NCBI RefSeq assembly: GCF_002890895.1
Contig: NZ_POUL01000011.1
Coordinates: forward strand, 1 to 64,000
Source: Stutzerimonas stutzeri
GTDB taxonomy: Bacteria > Pseudomonadota > Gammaproteobacteria > Pseudomonadales > Pseudomonadaceae
DNA: 64,000 nt
Direction: 5' to 3'
Under the pieces are notes generated by a model. That model searched no databases and had not been told where the DNA came from. It was given only the letters and a program-made list of their open reading frames with translations. The position numbers and the translations under genes are program-made. How positions within the stretch are numbered: position 1 is the first letter of the stretch; the number at the start of each line of letters is the position of its first letter. Shown here one piece after another: positions 16,168 to 25,338 of this stretch.

Positions 16168-17709
16168 ATGCGCCTGCTACTTGTGGCAGTGCTGTTGCTG
16201 GCTGGCTGTGCCGGCCAGATTACGCCCACCCCTACTTCTTATGCGCTGCCCGCTCAGGATTCGGTTCTGGCCCAGCGAGTCGAGGCGCTGGCAGCATCGC
16301 AGCCTGCGGGCACCTCCGGATTTCGCCTGCTGTCCGACAGCGCCGAAGCCTTTGCGGCGCGCATGCAGATGATTCGTCAGGCCAGGACGAGCCTCGATGT
16401 GCAGTATTACATCGTCCACGATGGGCTCAGCACCCGAGCGCTTATAGAAGAAGTCCTGCGCGCCGCCGACCGTGGCGTCAGGGTGCGTCTGCTGCTCGAT
16501 GACACCACCAGCGATGGCAGCGATTATCAGATCGCCACTCTGGCAGCACACCAGAACATCCTGATCCGCGTGTTCAATCCGCTGCATATCGGCCGCAGCA
16601 CTTTGATTACCCGCTCGCTGGGTCGGCTGCTCAACCTCTCCCAGCAACATCGACGCATGCACAACAAGCTGATGCTTGCCGACGGCAGCCTGGCCATTGT
16701 CGGCGGGCGCAACCTGGGCGACGAATACTTCGATGCCGACCAGAGCTTCAACTTCACCGATATCGACCTGCTCGCCGCCGGCCCGGTCGCCGAGCAGCTG
16801 GTGGTCAGCTTCGACCAGTACTGGAACCATTCGCTGAGCGTGCCGATCCAGCAGTTCTTGCGCGATCCCCCCAGCAAAGCGGACCTCGAGCGGGCGCGAC
16901 GCGATATCACTGATTATCTGCAGGCTGAACGACGCAAGAACGAGCGCCGCTATCAGCACCTGATGAGTGAGCTGCAGCCCCGGCCTAGTCACTGGCTGAG
17001 CGATCTCATCTGGGCACCTGGCGAAGCGCTCTGGGATCACCCTGACAAGATCGAAGCGCCCGGCATCCCCGATGAAAGCCTGCTGCTGACCACTCAGCTT
17101 CAGCCCAGCATGGATGGGGTTCGACGATCCCTGACGTTGATCTCGGCCTACTTCGTACCCACCGAGCAAGGCGCCGACTACCTGGCAGAACACGCCAGTA
17201 ACGGTGTTGCAGTACGGATTCTGACAAATTCCCTCGAAGCCACCGACGTGCCCGCCGTGCATGGTGGTTATGCACCCTACCGCGCCGAGCTGCTGAAAGC
17301 GGGGGTAAGACTGTACGAACTGCGCCGACAACCGGACCAGGAGACCCGCTTCAGCATCACTGGCGATTCCGAATCCAGCCTGCACAGCAAAGCTGCTGTG
17401 TTCGATCAGGAGAAGGTCTTCCTCGGCTCGCTGAACTTTGATCCCCGCTCAGTGTTGTGGAACACCGAGGTGGGCATCCTTATCGACAGCTCCGAACTGG
17501 CCAGCGAGGTGCACAAGCTCACGCAGCAGGGTACTTCGCCCGCCGTCAGCTATGAAGTGCGACTGATCGAGCGAAACGGCGATGCGCGGTTGATTTGGAT
17601 CGCTGAGGATGACGGGCAACGAAAGGTGCTACTGCACGAACCGGGCGGCGCATGGCGACGGTTCAATGCCTGGTTCAGCCGAATGATCGGACTGGAGCGG
17701 ATGCTCTGA
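16168..17709 (+). CDS. Phospholipase D family lipoprotein (cardiolipin-synthase-like)
   Basis: The product is about 513 residues: a lipoprotein signal (LLLVAVLLLAGC lipobox) then two PLD domains with complete HKD motifs, HNKLMLADGS at residue 165 and HSKAAVFDQE at residue 406, each followed by the expected Gly/Asn segment (GGRNLGDEYF and GSLNFDPRS). Such proteins transfer or hydrolyse phosphatidyl groups; this one should sit in the periplasm anchored by lipid. ATG 16168 is preferred, with CAGGAG 11 bases upstream; GTG 16156 overlaps that site. It is unlinked to a recognisable pathway here. Confidence 0.85.
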   Translation: MRLLLVAVLLLAGCAGQITPTPTSYALPAQDSVLAQRVEALAASQPAGTSGFRLLSDSAEAFAARMQMIRQARTSLDVQYYIVHDGLSTRALIEEVLRAADRGVRVRLLLDDTTSDGSDYQIATLAAHQNILIRVFNPLHIGRSTLITRSLGRLLNLSQQHRRMHNKLMLADGSLAIVGGRNLGDEYFDADQSFNFTDIDLLAAGPVAEQLVVSFDQYWNHSLSVPIQQFLRDPPSKADLERARRDITDYLQAERRKNERRYQHLMSELQPRPSHWLSDLIWAPGEALWDHPDKIEAPGIPDESLLLTTQLQPSMDGVRRSLTLISAYFVPTEQGADYLAEHASNGVAVRILTNSLEATDVPAVHGGYAPYRAELLKAGVRLYELRRQPDQETRFSITGDSESSLHSKAAVFDQEKVFLGSLNFDPRSVLWNTEVGILIDSSELASEVHKLTQQGTSPAVSYEVRLIERNGDARLIWIAEDDGQRKVLLHEPGGAWRRFNAWFSRMIGLERML

Positions 17710-17895
17710 TACTGCAATAAGCGCAAGGGGTTTCGTGTCACTTCCGCCAATCTTGCCGCGCAAATGGCCGCCCCCGCAGAATTAATCCCTTTGTGTGATA
17801 CCAGAGCGCCACCCCTTGGCTAGGCTACCGAACCTATGCCGTGCTGGTTCTACAGCCTGGCACCTGCTTCTATAAAAATAAAAAGGGAGCGCAAC

Positions 17896-18645
17896 ATGAC
17901 TCATCGCAAGTGGCTATGGATGGTGGTTTTGCTGGCGTGCTGGTTTCCAGCGCTGCTCAATCCTGCCCACGCTCAGACCTTCACCGCGCTGGAAAGCATG
18001 CAGATCCATGCCAACCGCGCCACCAGCAGCCTGTTGCTCTATCGAGGTGAAGGCTTTCAGAAAGCGCACCTGGCGCGAATGGAGAGCGACCTCAAGTCGC
18101 TAGCTGAAACGGTCGACAGCTTTCCCGGCGCCCGCAATGACCTGCACCAATTGCATCAGGTCCTGCAGACAACGCTGCGTGAAGGCGCGAGCTTCGGCCG
18201 TGAAGAGGACGACATGCCCTGGGGCTGGCCGTTGCAGATGAGCAAGGCGCTACGCGATTTCCTGACGGCAGTGCGTAGCCAGCAAGGCGCCGACGTGCGT
18301 GCCGAGCTTCCGGCCAAGGTGGAATACCTTACCGTTCAGTACCTGAGCCGCGCCTATGTCGGCTCATTCGAAACCGCTCGCGAACAGCCGGACACCTACC
18401 TCGGTCAGGACGAGCGCCGCCTCGTACCGTCGATCGACGAGCAACTGGCGGCGCTGGACAGCAAATCGAATGCGGCCATCGCCAAGTTGAAGACGCGTTG
18501 GGAATTTCTCAAGGTCGCGCTCGAAGACATGAACAGCGGTAACAACAGCTTCAACACCGCCTCAGGCCGCGCCTTCGCCCCGATCATGGTTGATCGCCAC
18601 GCGCGCAGCCTCAGCAACCAGTGGATGGCGCTCGCACCCGACTGA
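17896..18645 (+). CDS. Secreted protein of unknown function
   Basis: The product is 249 residues with a clear Sec signal peptide (about 1-26, hydrophobic core then NPAHAQ). The mature part is mostly helical in character, with regular heptad-like stretches (LESMQIHANRATSSLLLYRG, MESDLKSLAETVDS, SIDEQLAALDSKSNAAIAKL), and no cysteine. I do not recognise the family. ATG 17896 follows GGGAG. It is flanked by the PLD lipoprotein and convergent with the Mpo1-like gene, 13 bp apart. Probably periplasmic. Confidence 0.75.
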   Translation: MTHRKWLWMVVLLACWFPALLNPAHAQTFTALESMQIHANRATSSLLLYRGEGFQKAHLARMESDLKSLAETVDSFPGARNDLHQLHQVLQTTLREGASFGREEDDMPWGWPLQMSKALRDFLTAVRSQQGADVRAELPAKVEYLTVQYLSRAYVGSFETAREQPDTYLGQDERRLVPSIDEQLAALDSKSNAAIAKLKTRWEFLKVALEDMNSGNNSFNTASGRAFAPIMVDRHARSLSNQWMALAPD

Positions 18646-18658
18646 GCGCACACCGTTT

Positions 18659-19183
18659 TCACGCATCAGCCGGCTGCTGCCGCAGCTGCACAGGGCCAAC
18701 CCGCGCCTCGATAGCGTGGCGCAGGGGCTCGCGCAGACCGAGCATGAAGCCCAGTTCCGCCGCCACGAACAGCGGCCCGATTATCAGCCCGGTCAGGTCG
18801 TCGACAAATGCGGGCTTGCGCCCTTCGAAGTAGTGACCGATGAACTGAATGATCCAGCCGAGCACGAACAAACCCGCCCCGGCGGTCAGCCATAGTGTTG
18901 TCGACTGCTGGGCAAGCGCTGCGCCGACCCACACGCAGAGCAGCAGCACTGCCCCCATCAGCAGGCCGAAGCGCAGGTCCAGCCGCAGATAGAACAGTGT
19001 CGAGATTAATGCGACCAGCGCCACCGGGCTTAGCCAAAGTCCGAACGCCTCCAGACCTGGTCGCGATAGCAGCACCGCGACAGCCAGGACGATCATCGGA
19101 ATGCCGATGAAATGGCTGAGCAGGTTTCGAGGGTCTCGGTGATAGGCCGCGTACTGGGCAAGGTGGTCGGTGAGCGTTTTCAT
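18659..19183 (-). CDS. Mpo1/DUF962 family membrane protein
   Basis: The product is 174 residues with about four membrane segments. The family hallmark histidine segments are visible: YAAYHRDPRNLLSHFIGIPM near the N-terminus and QFIGHYFEGRKPAF near residue 115. The yeast member Mpo1 is an iron-dependent dioxygenase that alpha-oxidises 2-hydroxy fatty acids; bacterial homologues are annotated by similarity. ATG 19183 leads directly into the conserved region. It converges with the secreted-protein gene and has no obvious pathway neighbours. Confidence 0.85.
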   Translation of the reverse strand: MKTLTDHLAQYAAYHRDPRNLLSHFIGIPMIVLAVAVLLSRPGLEAFGLWLSPVALVALISTLFYLRLDLRFGLLMGAVLLLCVWVGAALAQQSTTLWLTAGAGLFVLGWIIQFIGHYFEGRKPAFVDDLTGLIIGPLFVAAELGFMLGLREPLRHAIEARVGPVQLRQQPADA

Positions 19184-19301
19184 TGCGGACTCCGGATAGC
19201 CTGACTGGCAAGCTTAGTCAGCTTGGCGGGACGCCGCGCGGCTTCCGCCGGTCATTGAGTGCCAAAGGCCACGGCGCTTGTGCCAAACGCACCGCGTTCC
19301 G

Positions 19302-20870
19302 CTAGGGCTCCGGACGGTAGCCCAATCGCAGACCACCCCAATGGCGCCCGCCAACCATGATCGGCACCGAAAGGTCATGCATCAGCTCGCCGGTATCACG
19401 GCTGTAGGTCTGCAACAGCACCTTGCGCTCGTGGCTTCCGCAGCGCGCTCCGGTGCGGTCATTGAACAGGCGTTTGCTGCGGCTCTTGACCTTGTCGATC
19501 TCAGGATCGCCCACCGGCGGCTGGCTAAAAGCACGGTTGTGGGTCGGAACGTAGCCGTCGGGTGTGGTGGCGATGGCGTAAACCAGCGCCTCGCTGCGCG
19601 CGAGCAAGGGCTCCTGAATCGCAGGTAGTACCTCGTCGGCATAGCGATCGAAGCGGGTGTTGTAACGAATCGGGTTGGTGCCCGGCTGCGCCAGGTAATT
19701 GCGGTCGAACAGATCTTCGAGAGTCAAGCGCCCGGCTTGCAGGTCCGCCTCGAAACGCGCACCGATGGCCGCCGCGCCTTCGCGCGCCAGGTCGAAAACG
19801 TTTTGATGGTAGGCATCCAGCTGGACCTCGGCGAGCTGCTCGCTGACCGTTTCCGCCTGCTCGACGAGCTTCTCTGCCGCCTGTTCGAGCTGGCGCGTCT
19901 GGGTCTCGCTCTCCAGTGCGTCGCCACGCAACTGCTCTAGCGCGACGAACAACTGCGCCAGTCGCTCATGATTGCTTGCCGTGCCGGCCGCGATCTCCGC
20001 CACCTGGGTTTCGACATTGCCAGCCAGATCAGCAATTCCGCTTAGCTGCGTACCCGTCCCTGCGATCTGAGCGGCAGCCTCGTCCAGTTCACTGGCCTGC
20101 TTCTGAATATGGCTGACCACCGCGCCACTTTGCTCACGGATATCGCTGACCATCCGACCGACCTCTTCGGTAGCACTACTGGTGCGTCCGGCCAGGTTGC
20201 GCACCTCATCAGCGACCACGGCAAAGCCACGCCCGGCTTCACCGGCGCGCGCGGCTTCGATCGCGGCATTGAGCGCAAGCAGATTGGTCTGGCTGGCGAT
20301 GGATTGAATCACCTCGGTGATCTGACGGATCTCTTCGGTACGGGCCGAGAGCCCATCAAGCAGTTCGCGGCTGGCCTCGGTCTGTGCGCTGAGCTGCTGC
20401 ATACGTTCGATAGCGTGTTGGAGCTCAACGCGGCCGGTATCACTGCTGCGCCGCACGGCCTCGGCCGCCTCCAAAGCCTGCCGCGCTCGGGCAGCGCTGC
20501 CCTGCTCCGTCGCGGTCATCGCTTCGGCGCCATTGGCAATCTCGCTGACCGCGACCAGCTGCGACTGTAGCCGTGCCGCCAGTTGTTCAGCACTGAACGA
20601 CACTTGAGCAGCCGACAGCGCGTTATGGCAGGTATGCCGGGAGAGACTCTTGCTCAGCGCAGCGGAGCTCAGCTCGCTAGCGTCTTCAGCAACTAGGGCT
20701 TTTGCCGCTGTGCGCCACGGACCCAGCCAGGGCCAAAGGGCCAGTAGCAGAACTGAAATCGCCGTCAGATAGAACGGCAGCTCCATCCAGCCATGAAACA
20801 GCAGCAATCCCAACAACGCCGTCGCGTGCAACAGACAGGCCTTTGGGTGTAGGCGGAAGGTTGGGCGCAT
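19302..20870 (-). CDS. Methyl-accepting chemotaxis protein with C-terminal sensor region
   Basis: The product is 522 residues. Two closely spaced membrane helices (about 12-50) leave almost no periplasmic domain. The signalling hairpin tip is near residue 200 ([20 protein letters not shown], then [18 protein letters not shown]). After the coiled coil there is an unusual C-terminal region of about 160 residues with [31 protein letters not shown] and [11 protein letters not shown], resembling a Cache/PAS-like sensor. ATG 20870 follows GAGGCC. The sensor would be cytoplasmic; the ligand is unknown. No other chemotaxis genes are nearby. Confidence 0.88.
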   Translation of the reverse strand: MRPTFRLHPKACLLHATALLGLLLFHGWMELPFYLTAISVLLLALWPWLGPWRTAAKALVAEDASELSSAALSKSLSRHTCHNALSAAQVSFSAEQLAARLQSQLVAVSEIANGAEAMTATEQGSAARARQALEAAEAVRRSSDTGRVELQHAIERMQQLSAQTEASRELLDGLSARTEEIRQITEVIQSIASQTNLLALNAAIEAARAGEAGRGFAVVADEVRNLAGRTSSATEEVGRMVSDIREQSGAVVSHIQKQASELDEAAAQIAGTGTQLSGIADLAGNVETQVAEIAAGTASNHERLAQLFVALEQLRGDALESETQTRQLEQAAEKLVEQAETVSEQLAEVQLDAYHQNVFDLAREGAAAIGARFEADLQAGRLTLEDLFDRNYLAQPGTNPIRYNTRFDRYADEVLPAIQEPLLARSEALVYAIATTPDGYVPTHNRAFSQPPVGDPEIDKVKSRSKRLFNDRTGARCGSHERKVLLQTYSRDTGELMHDLSVPIMVGGRHWGGLRLGYRPEP

Positions 20871-21079
20871 CGGTGGCCTCTTGTTTTCATCCGGTAAAAA
20901 GGCGTTGTACCACCTCTGCCAACAAAGAACATTGTCCCTTGGTGGCACATGGCCTTGCCGAGCACGGCACGATTGCGCAACCCCTGCAATCGTCCGGCGC
21001 GGCAGACTCACCGGTTTAGCGGCTGGATGCAGCCAACCTTAAGCGGCGCTTAGTCTGAACTTGCGCTCAGGCGTTCGCC

Positions 21080-22597
21080 TTAGCGCGCCTGATCTGGCGC
21101 CGTCAGCGGCAGACCGAGCTGCACCCGGCGCCGCAACCAAGGGCTTGGGCGATAGCGCGGCTCTTGCCCGTAGCAGCGCTGCATGCCCTCGAGAATGGTC
21201 AGGATTCGGGCCGGGTTGTAGTGCGCAGCAAACCCCAGCGGACCCTTTGGATAGCCGAGGGCCACCGTTACAGCGCGGTCGAGTGTTTCCGGAGAGGCAA
21301 TGCCCTTCTGGGCGATCTCGCACCCCAGATTGACGATACTGGCCACGATGCGCTGACTGACGAAGCCCGGCGAGTCGTTGATGACTTCTACGGGCACACC
21401 GTCGGCCCCCAACGCCTGACGTGCCTGCGCCTCCAGCTCCGGATCGAGCGCGGGCTGACGCATCAGCACGCGGCGTTTGTCGAGGTCGCTGAACGGGTCC
21501 AGCGCAATGGTGCGCACTGCGGGCAGCGCCAGCCGCTCGATGCAACTGCTGGCATCCTCACCCAGCGGCGTGATCAGGCAGATTGCCTGGTCCGAAGGCT
21601 CGGCACCGTCCTCCAGCACCGCGCCTGCCTGTTGCAGGACTGAGCCGATCTGGCTGCGCAGCGCGGGTTCGATACTGTCGAGCCAGAACGGTCGGTCAAT
21701 GGTCACCGGCTCGTAGCGGGGCTCCGGCGAGCGGATCTGCTGCCCCTCTTCGTAGCGATAGAAGCCCTGGCCGGTCTTGCGTCCGAGCAACCCGGCCGCC
21801 ACCCGCTGAGCAGCGAGATAGGACGGGGTGTAGCGCGGGTCGTAGTAGAACTGGTCATGCACCGATTCCATCACAGCATGGGATATGTCCAGCCCGGTCA
21901 GATCGAACAACTCGAACGGGCCCATTCGAAACCCTGGGCCGTCACGCAGGATGCGGTCGATCTGTTCCGGCGTGGCGATACCCTCGCTGAGAATCCGCTG
22001 CGCCTCGGTGCCATAAGCGCGACCGGCGTGGTTGACCAGAAAACCGGGGGTGTCCGGGGTGATGGCGGGAAAGTGCCCGGCGTGCTCGGCCAGTTGCACC
22101 AGCCGCTCGATCACGGACGGGTCAGTCCGTTCACCGCGAACCACCTCGACCAGCTTCATCAGCGTCACCGGGTTGAAGAAGTGGTAACCCGCCACTCGCT
22201 CGGGCCGCTTGCAGGCACTGGCGATGCGGGTGACTGACAGCGACGAGGTGTTGGTCGCGAGGACGGCATCGGCAGCGATCAAGCCTTCCAGCTCGACGAA
22301 CAGACTCTGCTTGGCTTCCAGGTTTTCCACGATGGCTTCGATCAGGAGGTCGCAGCCGGCCAGTTCGGCCAGCTGATGCGCCGGCTGCATGCGCTCAAGG
22401 ATTGCTGTCAGCTCATCGGCACTGATGCGCCCCTTGGCTACGCTGCGCTCGAGCAGCTCGCGATTGAACTGCAAGGCCTGATCGACGGTTTCGGGGCGAC
22501 TGTCGTAGAGCCAAACCTGCTGGCCAGCGCTGGCGAAAAGCTGCGCGATGCCGCGCCCCATGGCGCCGGCGCCGATGATGCCGATACGGGAAAACAT
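21080..22597 (-). CDS. 3-hydroxyacyl-CoA dehydrogenase (PaaH-like)
   Basis: The product is 505 residues. It has an N-terminal NAD-binding domain (IGIIGAGAMGRGIAQLFASA), the catalytic region AGYHFFNPVTLMKLVEVV near residue 140, and two copies of the 3HCDH C-terminal helical domain: one around 185-280 (DTPGFLVNHAGRAYGTEAQR), one around 405-490 (DSPGFVSQRIVASIVNLGCE). The doubled C-terminus and length match PaaH/3-hydroxyadipyl-CoA type enzymes rather than short Hbd forms. It is divergent from a hotdog thioesterase gene, with a palindrome between them. The acyl chain it uses is not known. Confidence 0.88.
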   Translation of the reverse strand: MFSRIGIIGAGAMGRGIAQLFASAGQQVWLYDSRPETVDQALQFNRELLERSVAKGRISADELTAILERMQPAHQLAELAGCDLLIEAIVENLEAKQSLFVELEGLIAADAVLATNTSSLSVTRIASACKRPERVAGYHFFNPVTLMKLVEVVRGERTDPSVIERLVQLAEHAGHFPAITPDTPGFLVNHAGRAYGTEAQRILSEGIATPEQIDRILRDGPGFRMGPFELFDLTGLDISHAVMESVHDQFYYDPRYTPSYLAAQRVAAGLLGRKTGQGFYRYEEGQQIRSPEPRYEPVTIDRPFWLDSIEPALRSQIGSVLQQAGAVLEDGAEPSDQAICLITPLGEDASSCIERLALPAVRTIALDPFSDLDKRRVLMRQPALDPELEAQARQALGADGVPVEVINDSPGFVSQRIVASIVNLGCEIAQKGIASPETLDRAVTVALGYPKGPLGFAAHYNPARILTILEGMQRCYGQEPRYRPSPWLRRRVQLGLPLTAPDQAR

Positions 22598-22652
22598 GGA
22601 AACCTCCTTAATAGAGATGGCGTTGCAAGCGACCGCTTATACTCAATCTTTA

Positions 22653-22667
22653 TTTCGCACTGCGAAA
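22653..22667. promoter_or_regulatory. 15-bp perfect palindrome between hydroxyacyl-CoA dehydrogenase and thioesterase genes
   Basis: TTTCGCA-c-TGCGAAA is a perfect 7-1-7 dyad in the AT-rich divergent promoter region, 56 bp from the dehydrogenase start and 74 bp from the thioesterase start. The shape and sequence resemble operators of IclR- or GntR-type regulators. No regulator gene is adjacent. Confidence 0.55.
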
Positions 22668-22740
22668 CGTTATTCCATCTAATTGACCACGAGCCTAAAG
22701 ACTGCCAGTCTCCTTAGCAAGCCATCCGTGATCGAACGCC

Positions 22741-23187
22741 ATGTCCGCAACCGACTACTCATCTGACCAACTGCTGCAGGTCCACGCCTCCGTTACCGGT
22801 TTCTTCCAGGACATCGGCTGCGAGCTGCTGGCTTATGGCCGTGAGCACGCCACCCTCGCCTTGGATCTTCTGCCACGCCATCTGAACAATGCCAGCAACA
22901 TGCACGGCGGTGTCATGGCGACCTTGATGGATGTCGCCATGGGCTTGTGCGGCACCTGGGAAGCCGACCCGGCCGACCGCCGGGTGGCGCTGACGCTGTC
23001 GATGAACATCAATTTCAGCAGCGCAGCCGCTGAGGGCAGTCGCATCAGAGCCCAAGCCAGATGTCGTTCGTCTGGACATAAGGTGTTCATGGCCAGCTGC
23101 GACTTGCTGGATGAACAGGATCGGCTGATCGCGTTCGGCGAAGGCGTGTTCAAGCGTGGCGCTCTTCGCCGGGAGCTGCCCGCCTAG
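22741..23187 (+). CDS. PaaI-type hotdog-fold thioesterase
   Basis: The product is 148 residues with one hotdog domain. The PaaI signature is seen as NNASNMHGGVMATLMDVAMG near residue 48, where Asp and the HGG turn form the active site, followed by LSMNINFSSAA. It hydrolyses acyl-CoA thioesters. Its divergent pairing with the hydroxyacyl-CoA dehydrogenase suggests a shared acyl-CoA pathway. The next gene starts immediately after its stop, so the two are translationally coupled. Confidence 0.88.
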   Translation: MSATDYSSDQLLQVHASVTGFFQDIGCELLAYGREHATLALDLLPRHLNNASNMHGGVMATLMDVAMGLCGTWEADPADRRVALTLSMNINFSSAAAEGSRIRAQARCRSSGHKVFMASCDLLDEQDRLIAFGEGVFKRGALRRELPA

Positions 23188-24531
23188 ATGGTCGCACTAT
23201 TGCCACTGGCTCTATTGTTCGAGCTGTTGGCGTTGATAACCCGAATCCAGCCGCTGAGCGTGATCAGCGGCGCCCTGCTGGGCCTGTTCTTCGTCTGGCA
23301 CTGGCGCTCGCTGATGCCCTACCCGCGGCGCCTCGGAATAGTCACCGCGGCGCTACTCGGGTACTGGCTGCTTTCAGGCGAAGCAAGCTGGCAGCAGGGC
23401 GCACGCATATTGTCGTCGGCCGCCTACTACGCGGCCTTTATCGGCGCGCTGGGCCTGATGCATTGCCTGGTCAAGCGTCTGCACCAACTCAGCGAGCTGC
23501 ATCGCCTGCTGCTGGCAGGCCCGCGGGCGTGGCTCTACCCAGGCTATCTGCTGAGCACCTTCGCGATCAGCTCGGTGCTCAGTTTCGGCATGCTTAACCT
23601 GATATGCGGCTCGCTGGAAAATCACCTCCAGCGCCGCCCCTACAACGACACTCAACGACGCGAAGGCCGCCGTGGGGTCATGGTTACCGCCTTGCGCGGA
23701 TTCGCGCTGGTGCCCTTGCTCGCGCCGACCAGCGTTGCGGTGGCGATCCTGACACGCGAACTCCCAGGCCTCAGCTGGAGCACGCTGCTTCCCTTCGGGA
23801 TGCTTGGCGGCCTGCTCCTGCTGCTATTCGGATGGCCAGCTGAGAACCGACGCTTGCAACAGCTGGCCGAGGCCCCCGACACTAACCTCGGCGCACAAAC
23901 ACAGCAGCCCGGCGGTCGCCTGGGTGGATTGCTGATCGGCAGCCTGATCGGTATCAGCTTGATCGCCCTGCTGGCAGCGCTGACTTGGCTGTCCGCCACC
24001 CAGGCAGCCATGTTGCTGGTCCCAAGCGCCGTCATCCTTTTCCTCCTCTGGCAGCGGATAGCGCCGCGCCAGGTGTTCCGCGAGGTAAGCGAAACACTCA
24101 TCGGAATGCGCAACGAGACGTTCATTTTTGCCAGCTCAGCATTGCTCGCCGGCCTGGTAGCCGCCGTGTTACCGGTGCATCACCTTGCGGATCAGCTGGG
24201 AAACACGCCGCTGATACTGTTCGGGCTGGGTGCGGTCGGTGCACTGGCAGTCATGGCGATGGCGCTGCTCGGCGTCGCACCATTGATATCGCTGAACGTG
24301 TGCGCAGCCTTGTTGGCACAGCTAGCTAGCCAGGGCTTGGCGGTAACGCAGCCGGCCGTGGCGCTGCTGTTCGGGTTTTCGCTGGCGATGCTGCTCTCGC
24401 CCTACGGCCCCTCTGCGGTATTACTGGCGCGCCACGCGCAGCTCTCGCCCTGGCGCATCGCCGTCGGCTGGAACGGCCGCTTCGTCCTTAGCGTGTTGGT
24501 CCCGTTGCTGCTGATACCGCTGCTGGCCTGA
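23188..24531 (+). CDS. Polytopic inner-membrane protein, transporter-like, unknown substrate
   Basis: The product is 447 residues with roughly ten to twelve hydrophobic helices arranged in two halves separated by a hydrophilic segment near residue 220-240 (RRLQQLAEAPDTNLGAQTQQ). Repeated Gly/Ala-rich helices and two half-helix-like motifs (PLLAPTSVAVAIL and MLLSPYGPSAVLL) resemble inverted-repeat ion or organic-acid transporters. I do not recognise a specific family. It begins at the base after the thioesterase stop, so they form an operon. Confidence 0.7.
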   Translation: MVALLPLALLFELLALITRIQPLSVISGALLGLFFVWHWRSLMPYPRRLGIVTAALLGYWLLSGEASWQQGARILSSAAYYAAFIGALGLMHCLVKRLHQLSELHRLLLAGPRAWLYPGYLLSTFAISSVLSFGMLNLICGSLENHLQRRPYNDTQRREGRRGVMVTALRGFALVPLLAPTSVAVAILTRELPGLSWSTLLPFGMLGGLLLLLFGWPAENRRLQQLAEAPDTNLGAQTQQPGGRLGGLLIGSLIGISLIALLAALTWLSATQAAMLLVPSAVILFLLWQRIAPRQVFREVSETLIGMRNETFIFASSALLAGLVAAVLPVHHLADQLGNTPLILFGLGAVGALAVMAMALLGVAPLISLNVCAALLAQLASQGLAVTQPAVALLFGFSLAMLLSPYGPSAVLLARHAQLSPWRIAVGWNGRFVLSVLVPLLLIPLLA

Positions 24532-24542
24532 ACATGGCTGGC

Positions 24543-25217
24543 TCACATCCAGCCATATTCGGCCATGGACAGCGGCTCGCCATCGCCGACGATGAAATGA
24601 TCGAGCACCCGCACATCGATCAGCCCCAGCGCATCGCTGAGCCTGCGCGTCAGTTGCCGATCAGCCTGGCTCGGCTCGGCCACGCCCGAGGGATGATTGT
24701 GGGCCAGAATGACCGCTGCGGCATTGTGCGCCAGCGCGCGCTTGACCACTTGACGGGGATACACACTGGCCCCGTCGATGGTGCCGTGAAAAAGCACCTC
24801 GAAAGCCAGCACCCTGTGTTTGGAGTCAAGAAACAGACAGCCGAAGAGTTCGAGCGGCTCATGCCGCAGGCGTGCCTTGAGATAATCGCGCACGGCCTGC
24901 GGGCTTTCCAGCGCCGAATCCCGCCGGATGCGCTCCGCCAGGTGCCGCCTCGCCATTTCCAGCACGGCCTGCAGCTGAGCAAATTTGGCCGGCCCCAAGC
25001 CCAGGTGCTCACTGAACTGGACGAGATCACTTTCCAGTAAAGCCCGCAGACTGCCGAACTCATTGAGTAGATGCCGCGCCAGATCCACCGCGCTTTTCCC
25101 GGCCACGCCGGTGCGCAGGAATATGGCTAACAGCTCCGCATCGGACAGGGCCGCTGCACCCTGCTCCAACAGCTTTTCCCGCGGCCGTTCCGCCGCCGGC
25201 CAGTCTCGAATGCTCAT
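24543..25217 (-). CDS. radC: RadC family JAB/MPN-domain protein
   Basis: The product is 224 residues. An N-terminal UPF0758 helix-hairpin-helix part (residues 1-100, with [14 protein letters not shown]) precedes a JAMM metalloprotease-type domain with the full zinc motif in [16 protein letters not shown]. RadC was named for DNA repair, but that role has been questioned. ATG 25217 gives the standard N-terminus [17 protein letters not shown]. It is divergent from coaBC, as I recall for pseudomonads. The rpmB-rpmG pair usually found beside it is absent here. Confidence 0.93.
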   Translation of the reverse strand: MSIRDWPAAERPREKLLEQGAAALSDAELLAIFLRTGVAGKSAVDLARHLLNEFGSLRALLESDLVQFSEHLGLGPAKFAQLQAVLEMARRHLAERIRRDSALESPQAVRDYLKARLRHEPLELFGCLFLDSKHRVLAFEVLFHGTIDGASVYPRQVVKRALAHNAAAVILAHNHPSGVAEPSQADRQLTRRLSDALGLIDVRVLDHFIVGDGEPLSMAEYGWM

Positions 25218-25338
25218 GTCACCTCCATGTCGAGCGAGCCCCTCGTCCTCTGAGGGCGCTGTGCTATCTTAGCGGCCTTTTATCCACGGCAACCGGCCTT
25301 CGCCGGAACCAGTTCTCACCCCGTTACAAGGCAGGCCT

